Below, piece after piece: positions 24,159-31,200 of a stretch of 33,675 nucleotides of DNA (position 1 is the first letter of the stretch; every line of letters starts with the position of its first letter). A model generated the notes under the pieces. That model did not search any database. It was not told the origin of the DNA and was given only the letters and a program-made list of their open reading frames with translations. Origin of the DNA: a virus; IMG/VR virus record IMGVR_UViG_3300045738_002026, positions 1-33,675 of that record; one strand, written 5' to 3'. A program made the translations under genes and the position numbers.

Positions 24159-25157
24159 ATGAAAGAATTACCAGCAATTCTAGACCAATACGACGATGGG
24201 GGGCTGCTCCTCCGAAAAGAGTTTTCTGAGCGCGGTATCCCGCACATCATCAAAGTTGCGGCTGATTTATCGCAGGGACAGAGTCCCCAGGACAATGACT
24301 ACGCTTTAGTGGTGAATACAAAGGGCGGTATTGCCCACAAACTTCCTATTATTGACGCTGGAAATACAATTGCATCTGCTATGTATTTCTCAGAGTATGG
24401 TGGCACTTTATCAGAAGATCTTCAGAAAGAGGCAGCAAGCAATTTAAGCAATGCCCTAGTTTCTTTTGGATTCACCCCACCTGACTCCTTGACCAAGACG
24501 GCTGCTTTGGAGCTTGGGTACAGCGGGGAGGCGGAGGATCGAAGTCTTGAGGAGATTTTTGGTGTTACTAAGGATGACCAGTTTGAGGTTGTGAAAGACG
24601 CTTTTAGCGCATGTAGCCCTAGAGGGAAACGACGGTTGATGCTTCAGGTTAAAGAAGCTGGGGCCTTCAATGGGTTGTTCACAGACGATATGGAAGACTA
24701 CTCCAGAACAAAGTTAGGCAGTGATTTTGCTGTGGGCATTGATACACGAAAATTGGCAGTTATGGAGGGCGATGGTATTGCTGAGCTAGAAGCCATGAGA
24801 GTAAAGGCAGCCTCGGTAGACCCGGAATCCTTAGCAGAGTCAGTTGCAGACTTCGACATTCGTCATGATCTTACCCGACTATATAACAAGGTAATACCAG
24901 ATCCATACCAGACTGTCTTCGGGACGACCGTGGAGAAGAGCGCATCCGTCAGCCAACCTCTTGAGATAGATGGGCGTGAGTATGCTCCGGGCGTCATCAC
25001 TTCTTGGGTTGAAAATGGTGGAACTGCTAAATTGGTTGACTCCTTTGGCAAAGACTTCGCTAGTGAATTCGAAGCAGATCCTGTATCAGTGCTCGGTAGT
25101 TTACCAGTAACACACAGGCAGGCAATTGCTCGGATGATAGATGAACCTGGCTATTGA
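24159..25157 (+). CDS. Putative head/virion-associated protein, 332 aa
   Basis: The start is ATG at 24159 with GGGAG 5 bases upstream. The frame stays open back to a TTG at 24117 with no ribosome site. The segment KLPIIDAGNTIASAMYFSEYGGTLSEDLQ, then AASNLSNALVSFGF, loosely resembles a module (KYPIdtaaHVRnAlarf) found in phage head-region proteins. The rest is acidic and mixed helical/beta. It is the first gene of the rightward unit, two genes upstream of the portal, so a scaffold, internal or head-assembly role is plausible. The family match is weak and the name is provisional. Confidence 0.6.
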   Translation: MKELPAILDQYDDGGLLLRKEFSERGIPHIIKVAADLSQGQSPQDNDYALVVNTKGGIAHKLPIIDAGNTIASAMYFSEYGGTLSEDLQKEAASNLSNALVSFGFTPPDSLTKTAALELGYSGEAEDRSLEEIFGVTKDDQFEVVKDAFSACSPRGKRRLMLQVKEAGAFNGLFTDDMEDYSRTKLGSDFAVGIDTRKLAVMEGDGIAELEAMRVKAASVDPESLAESVADFDIRHDLTRLYNKVIPDPYQTVFGTTVEKSASVSQPLEIDGREYAPGVITSWVENGGTAKLVDSFGKDFASEFEADPVSVLGSLPVTHRQAIARMIDEPGY

Positions 25158-25806
25158 AACACAGGCACCGGTAGGGCCGCAAACCCCCAAACAGGCCTTT
25201 ACAAATCGTGAGACGCATCCACTTGTTCTGAATTTGATGCTTCTCAAAGAGTTTGGACCCGATTACCTTGGCTGGGAACCGGAGACATGTTGGATAGAAA
25301 TAAGTAGATCTTGGAACACTACAATCTCTGAGGCTAGCAAGAACAAAATCCAAGCTGTGAGGACATGTCATACGTCAAATGGTCCGTATGACCGCTGGGA
25401 AATTTTTGAGAAGATAGCTATGGGGTTCGTTGGTCTGCCCCCAAAGTTTGATCTAATACAGAAGCCGACACCACATAGAGCGGCGCTAGCGTTAGATATC
25501 ATGTCCCAACTTAGGGAAGACGCAAAGGTGTCGAATGAGGTATATAGGTATATCGCAGCTGCTATGTTGGATCACGGGCTTTCTTATGGTCCTGGACCAT
25601 TAGAACCAAGTAACAAATATGTTACTAAATTTATCAATCCTGAGTCACAGCGGCGCATAAAAGGGGCTGTTGATCTTAGGAGGAAGCCGACGTTTAGTGG
25701 AGAGAACGGGGATGATGTTCAAATTATGAAAACCACCTCCGTTAAAGATTTTCTGGAGTCAGCCTCCAGGACATTGCTCGCACAGTTGAAACGATTGCTT
25801 CCATAG
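25141..25806 (+). CDS. Protein next to the portal, 221 aa, unknown
   Basis: ATG lies inside the end of the previous gene (17-base overlap), so translation is coupled. GGATG sits a few bases upstream. The protein contains an acidic-aromatic stretch (FGPDYLGWEPETCWIEISRSW), a helical middle and a short basic segment near residues 175-188 (RRIKGAVDLRRK). No motif was recognised. The position 12 bases before the portal gene suggests a head-assembly or packaging-linked role, which is inference only. Confidence 0.65.
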   Translation: MNLAIETQAPVGPQTPKQAFTNRETHPLVLNLMLLKEFGPDYLGWEPETCWIEISRSWNTTISEASKNKIQAVRTCHTSNGPYDRWEIFEKIAMGFVGLPPKFDLIQKPTPHRAALALDIMSQLREDAKVSNEVYRYIAAAMLDHGLSYGPGPLEPSNKYVTKFINPESQRRIKGAVDLRRKPTFSGENGDDVQIMKTTSVKDFLESASRTLLAQLKRLLP

Positions 25807-25818
25807 AAGGGGTGGCTA

Positions 25819-27807
25819 ATGAGTTACGGTTCCGAAAGGTATGGGATATCTTCTTCAGGCTCGAAGGCTAAATCAGTCGGTCGCCCTGAAAGTTTTTACC
25901 CATCCCCATTTTTTGATATTGCCCAAAATTATCTCCCCAAGACAATCAAAGAGACATTTGATTGGTGTCATTACTACCAACTATCCAATCCAATAGTTAA
26001 CTCGATTACCCAGAAGCTAGCAACATATCCCATCACTGATTTGGTCTATGAAGAAGACAATGAAGGTGTTGTTGATATTTATAAGGAGATGTTTGAGAAG
26101 CAATTCCTTCTCAGATCATTCCTGATTGAAATCAACTTAGACAGGTACACCTACGGAAATTGCTTCATTTCTGTTGCCTTCCCGTTCACTAAAATTTTGA
26201 AGTGTACGAATTGTGGTTGGGATAGCCCAGCAAAAGAGTCTGGGTATAAATGGAAGGGGTTCCAGTTTCATCTGAATTGCCAACAATGCAATTACAGTGG
26301 AGTTGCGAAGGTCACAGATGAGCCAGTTAAGTCTTCCCTAAAAATTAGGCTCATTCGTTGGAATCCAAAACATATCACCATAAATTATAACGAGATCACC
26401 GGTAAGTATCTTTATTATTATAGAATGCCTAGAGGGTTAAGAAATGATATTACCCTTGGAAAACCGGATGTTTTAGAGACAATCCCACAAGCATTTATAG
26501 AGGCTATCCGAAAGAAGAAATCCATACTTTTGGATAGTGACAAGATTTTCCATAGTAGACGCCCTTCTATCTCAAGAGAGCCTTCGGATAGTGGTTGGGG
26601 AGCCCCGCTAATTCTTCCTGTTCTGAAAGACATTTTCTTTCTCCAGATTCTTCGTAAAGCCCAAGAGGCTGTTGCGATGGAACATGTTGTACCTATGCGG
26701 GTTATGTTCCCGCAGATCACGACAGACGGTAATAATCCTTACGCGCAAATAAATCTCAAAGACTGGCAAGAAGAAGTTCAAAACCAGATCGTTCGGTGGC
26801 GACAGGACAATAACCACATCCCCGTAATGCCAGTACCAATTGGATATCAAATGATCGGTGGGCAGGGAAAAAGCCTCCTGCTGCACCAGGAACTGCGTGT
26901 TTACTCCGACCAAATTATCGCGGGTATGGGGGTTCCGACAGGATTCTTTTACGGTGAGGCTCAATACTCTGGTGCCTCTGTGAACCTACGTGCTTTGGAG
27001 AATGAGTTCTTGGGTAATAGGCAGGACATGCTCCGGTGTGTTGAGTTTATTAGGGATCGTGTTGCCCACTTCTTGGGATTACCAGTTATAGGTTTGAGAT
27101 TCAAACCATTCAAAATGGCTGATGATATTCAAAGAGCTTCTTTTGATATGAATCTAGCTAATGCTGGCATGATCAGCCGACGAACATTCTTGCAGTCGAG
27201 GGACTACAATTTTGATACTGAGCAAGATCTGATGAAAAAGGAGAATGAGACGCTTTCACTTGTTCAACGGGAGCAACAGATCAGACAAACCGAAGCTCAA
27301 GGGGAGTCCATGCTTATTCAGACTCGATACCAAATTGAGTCTCAAAATATGCAGCAAGAAAACACAGCACAAATGCAGCAGCAATATGGCCCTCCTCCTG
27401 GTACTGAGCAGCAACAGGGCGCAGAGCAACAGGGCGCAGAGCAACCAGCGCAACAACAAGCTGGTGCAGAGCAACAGCAGCAAGCTGCCGCTCCTGAGCA
27501 ACAAGAACAGCAACAACAATCTGCCACAGGGCAGGATGCCGGTACCGTTCAGGGGGCTGAGCAAAGCCCCATCCAGGCACAGCAAAGCCCAATGGTTGAC
27601 CTGTTTGCACAGGCAAAACAGCTTTCTAGTGAGCTAAAAAAGATGAATGAAGTAGATAGGTACCGGGCGCTGGCACAGATACGTGCCAGCAACCCGGATT
27701 TATATATGCTTGTGAACAATGCCCTTTCGGGCGGAGGGTTGCAGCCTATGAAGCCTTTACCCGAAAAGTTACCACCGAGATCAGGACCAGGAAGTGCACA
27801 GATCTAA
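25819..27807 (+). CDS. Portal protein with inserted zinc ribbon and Gln-rich C-terminal tail, 662 aa
   Basis: Portals form the dodecameric ring at the unique capsid vertex through which DNA is packaged. Recognisable features are an N-terminal wing region, a crown/stem-like core and VPTGFFYGEAQYSGASVNLRALENEF followed by FIRDRVAHFLGLPV, which is typical of phage portals. A small Cys4 unit, C129/C132 and C154/C157 (CTNCGW and CQQCNY), is inserted in the wing region and probably binds zinc. Residues 484-596 are extremely Gln/Glu/Ala-rich, which accounts for the extra length. The last 65 residues are helical and Pro-rich. AAGGGG precedes ATG by about 8 bases. Confidence 0.82.
   Translation: MSYGSERYGISSSGSKAKSVGRPESFYPSPFFDIAQNYLPKTIKETFDWCHYYQLSNPIVNSITQKLATYPITDLVYEEDNEGVVDIYKEMFEKQFLLRSFLIEINLDRYTYGNCFISVAFPFTKILKCTNCGWDSPAKESGYKWKGFQFHLNCQQCNYSGVAKVTDEPVKSSLKIRLIRWNPKHITINYNEITGKYLYYYRMPRGLRNDITLGKPDVLETIPQAFIEAIRKKKSILLDSDKIFHSRRPSISREPSDSGWGAPLILPVLKDIFFLQILRKAQEAVAMEHVVPMRVMFPQITTDGNNPYAQINLKDWQEEVQNQIVRWRQDNNHIPVMPVPIGYQMIGGQGKSLLLHQELRVYSDQIIAGMGVPTGFFYGEAQYSGASVNLRALENEFLGNRQDMLRCVEFIRDRVAHFLGLPVIGLRFKPFKMADDIQRASFDMNLANAGMISRRTFLQSRDYNFDTEQDLMKKENETLSLVQREQQIRQTEAQGESMLIQTRYQIESQNMQQENTAQMQQQYGPPPGTEQQQGAEQQGAEQPAQQQAGAEQQQQAAAPEQQEQQQQSATGQDAGTVQGAEQSPIQAQQSPMVDLFAQAKQLSSELKKMNEVDRYRALAQIRASNPDLYMLVNNALSGGGLQPMKPLPEKLPPRSGPGSAQI
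27337..27600 (+). repeat. Gln/Glu/Ala low-complexity repeat within the portal gene
   Basis: The coding strand contains repeated GAGCAACAG and GGCGCAGAGCAA units (two near-identical copies at about 27418-27444) and long CAG/CAA tracts. They encode an AEQQ-type tail. Such tracts are prone to slippage, so tail length may vary between relatives. It is not a CRISPR array, because there are no spacers. Confidence 0.6.
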
Positions 27808-28025
27808 TCTACACAAATTAAGATTGCGGACGCTTTGTCACAGCGGTCACATCTTCCTTTTTGGAAAAATGAAGAGGTATTGTCGTTGTGCCTAATGCAC
27901 TTAGAACATATCCAATTATTGGCTCCACTCTTCCAGTCGAGGAAGTAGCTACACACCCCACAGTTCGTGGGCTCTCGGCAGTACCCTTGTTTTATGAAAC
28001 ACCTTATCGATTTTTTGGTTTTCAC
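27804..28025 (-). CDS. Cys-rich zinc-ribbon-like protein, 73 aa
   Basis: Nine of 73 residues are Cys. Three CxxC pairs, NCGVC (22/25), ICSKC (40/43) and RCDRC (59/62), plus C9, C16 and C71, suggest two or more zinc sites. The GTG start has no good ribosome site, but the stop of the preceding 32-aa gene lies 3 bases upstream, so coupled translation is possible. The stop overlaps the portal stop region on the other strand by 4 bases. It runs leftward between two rightward genes. A nucleic-acid-binding or polymerase-adapter role would be speculation; the gene itself is moderately certain. Confidence 0.6.
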   Translation of the reverse strand: MKTKKSIRCFIKQGYCREPTNCGVCSYFLDWKSGANNWICSKCIRHNDNTSSFFQKGRCDRCDKASAILICVD

Positions 28026-28028
28026 AAA

Positions 28029-28127
28029 CTACTTACTGCCGTTCAATGCGTTCTCAACAGCTTTTGCAAGTTCTTCGCAGCTGGACGCATAAGACTCAGT
28101 GTGAGGCTTTTTCCATTTTTTGTCCAT
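28029..28127 (-). CDS. Tiny basic-start protein, 32 aa
   Basis: ATG at 28127 is preceded by AAAGGAG at 9 bases. The peptide begins MDKKWKKPHTES and ends in a short helix (CEELAKAVENALNGSK). In-frame ATGs upstream at about 28163 and 28172 would extend it by 12 to 15 residues with a Lys-rich N-terminus but have no clear ribosome site. It is followed after 3 bases by the Cys-rich gene, so the two form a mini-operon. Codon pattern and ribosome site support it, while length leaves doubt. Confidence 0.5.
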   Translation of the reverse strand: MDKKWKKPHTESYASSCEELAKAVENALNGSK

Positions 28128-28195
28128 AAATACAGACTCCTTTCTCTTTTGTTTGGGGGCCATATTACCCATAACTCTTATACCTAACTACTGTG

Positions 28196-28209
28196 CCGTG
28201 TCTGCACGG
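28196..28209 (+). promoter_or_regulatory. Hairpin abutting the RNA polymerase gene's ribosome site
   Basis: CCGTG (28196-28200), loop TCTG and CACGG (28205-28209) form a perfect 5-bp hairpin. The next bases complete the GGAGG ribosome site, which starts at the final GG of the stem, 6 bases before ATG at 28218. The hairpin could slow or regulate initiation of the polymerase. The rest of 27808-28217 holds two small leftward genes; no rightward promoter was recognised. Confidence 0.4.
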
Positions 28210-28217
28210 AGGATTTA

Positions 28218-31200
28218 ATGTCGAATGTACTCGACCCCCAGAGGGTAATGAAAACCCTTGAAGACGGGACGATAAATGAAATCAAAAAGTTTTTTCCATT
28301 AGAAGGGAAGAAACATACGTTAGTAGCTAAAAATATCTACATTGGTGACCCAGTAGATTTAGATGACATAGCAAGTCAAAAGAAAGCTAGATTGCGGGGA
28401 AGAACCTGGGCACAGGGTATTCTTGGGGACTTTGATCTCATAGAGAATGAGACCGGCAAAGTTTTAGATTCAGTAAAAAAAGTTAAGGTACTCAACCTGC
28501 CAAAGATTACACGCAGGTTTAGTTACATAATTGACGGTACAGAGTACCAAGCAGATAACCAATGGCGTCTGAAATCTGGTGTGTATGCCAGGAGAAAAGC
28601 AAATGGAGAGCTTGAATCCCAGTTTAACTTAGTTAAAGGTAGGGGATTTCGACTTGGTTTTGACCCGGCCAAGAAAAGGCTCCTTATGTCTTATGGGTCT
28701 TCTAATGTTCAGCTACTTCCTGTGCTGCAAGCATTGGGTGTCCCAGATGAGCAGATCAGCGCTACTTGGGGCAAAGAACTATACACAAGCTCCGTAGCGG
28801 CCAAGAAGAAAGGGGAGCTTGTAAAACTCTCAAAGGTTTTTGATAAGTCTGCCGGGGCGAAGACTGATTCAGAGGCAGTACCAATCATCCAAGAAGCGCT
28901 AAAAAATACAGAGCTTCTACCAGAGACAACACAGATTACTTTAGGAAAGGCGTTTACTTCTGTAACCGGTGAAGCGCTTCTCACGTCATCCAATAAGCTT
29001 ATTAATATTAATAAAGGCGTGGACAAGGTAGATAATCGTGATGCCCTACAGTTTAAGGAACTGTGGTCTATTGATAATCACATTCCTGAGAGGCTTGATA
29101 ATTCGAAAAGACGCATTATCTATAAGATGAAAAATAATTTGGATCGAAAGGATAATATTCGGTCTATTATTACTTCTGATATTTTCAATGTCCCTGTGAA
29201 GGCTTTTTTTACGTCAACTTCATTATCCCAACAAACTTCCCAGGTTAATATTGTTGACATGATGGGCGGGTTTTTAAGAACCACAATCATGGGAACTGGT
29301 GGGATTCAGAACGACAGCGCTATTTCAGAAGAAGCGAAACTTATTGATTCGAGTTTTCTGGGGTTCATTGACCCCGTACACACACCGGAAGGGAAAAGAT
29401 CTGGAATTAGTGGTCATCTGACTCTTGGAGTCAGGAAGAAAGGGACCACACCGCAAGTCCGCGTTTTTGACGTAAAGGCCAAGAAATATGTAGATAAATC
29501 CCCAGCGGATATTGTTTTGGGAAATATAGCCTTCCCAGACCAATATGATTTTACATCGGAGAAGCAGCCAAAACCTAAGAGAGACAACATAATTGTTATC
29601 CCTGCGGGTGGTGGGGACCCAAGCAAGGTACCTCTTTCTGAGGTTGACTATATTCTTAGATCCCCAAAGCAAATGTTTTCTATTACCGCTAATCTAATTC
29701 CCTTTCTGTCTTCAGACCAAGCGGGCAGGGCAGGAATGGCAACTAGACACATTGAGCAGGCTATTTCTTTGAAGAATCCTGAGGCACCTTTGATCCAGGT
29801 AGTTTCTGGGAACCCGGATAAAGCATATTCAACATGGGAAAAGATTGTTGGGAGATTCACATCACACTCCTCTCCTGTGTCTGGTTTCATTGACTCTGTT
29901 TCACCTTCTAAAATAATTGTGAAGGATCTAGCCGGTAAAAAACACGAGGTTCAACTCTATGACAACTTCCCCCTAAATGACAAAAAAGCTTTCATCACAA
30001 GTAAACCCCTCGTTAAAAAGGGGGATAAGGTTTCTACTGGACAAACGATTGCGGACACTAATTTTACAAAGGGTGGGACACTTTCATTAGGGACCAATCT
30101 TAGGGTTGGGTACCTACCATATAAAGGTTTGGTGTTTGAAGACGGTGTCGTCATCAGTGAGTCTGCTTCCACCAAATTAACAAGTAATCACCTTCACAAA
30201 GAACGATCCTATATCGATAAAAATATGTCGGTGGGGCTAAAAAAATTCAGGGCCAACTACCCAGGTTTCATATCAGACGAAAATGCGGAAAAATTAGACG
30301 CTGATGGGGTGATCAAGAAAGGTCAGATACTTAACCCCGGGGATACGATCACCACTGTTCTTCAGAAAACAGAACCATCAAAGGAACAACTACTTTTACG
30401 AGGTATTCATAAGTCTTTGGTAAGGCCCTACAAGAATAAATCCTTAGTATGGGACAAACCGTATAGAGGCGAAGTTACTGATGTGGTTAGAAATGGTAGG
30501 GAGATTGTAGCCTACGTTAAGACATCTGAGCCAGCAGATATAGGTGACAAGCTAACGGGCCGTCATGGAAACAAGGGGGTTATCACTGCGGTCATCCCAG
30601 ACGAGGAGATGCCGAAGGATGCCGAAGGAAATACGCTTCAGATTATACTAAACCCATCAGGAGTTCCTGGGAGAATTAATCCAGGCCAAGTTTTAGAGAC
30701 CGCTTTAGGAAATGTTGCCTATAAAAACGGTGACCCAATGGCGGTTGAGAACTTTCAACCAGATGATGCCAAAAAAATTATTCGTGTAAAGGCGCACACG
30801 AGAACTATCCAGACCAAAGAGGGACCAAAACAAATTCAGGTTAAGGGGCACGAGAGAGACCTTGGGTATCGAGATGCTGTTGTTGCTGAACTAAAGAAGG
30901 CTGGGTTATCTGAGACCCGCGAATTGTTTGATCCACAGACAGGCAAGAGCTTGGGGAAGGTATTGGTTGGTCATCAGTATATTCTTAAATTGATGCACCA
31001 AGTAGACAAGAAGCTTAGCGCAAGGGCACACGGATATGGTTACGATTACGATGCCAATCTTGTACCAAAAAGTGGGGGCAAAACCGGGGGAGCACAGAGA
31101 TTCGGTGAACTTGGTCTATACGCTATGCTTGCTCATGGGGCGACTGCAAACATACGTGACGCTCTGACCTATAAGGGCGACAAAGCCCAGGATGAAGTTT

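Noticed and set aside
27400-27600. Repeat tract as a possible CRISPR array
   Set aside because: The repeats are in-frame CAG/CAA-type low complexity encoding Gln/Glu/Ala without spacers.
28709-29026. Leftward frame within the RNA polymerase gene
   Set aside because: It is antisense to an unambiguous rpoB-like frame and has no ribosome site or recognisable product.
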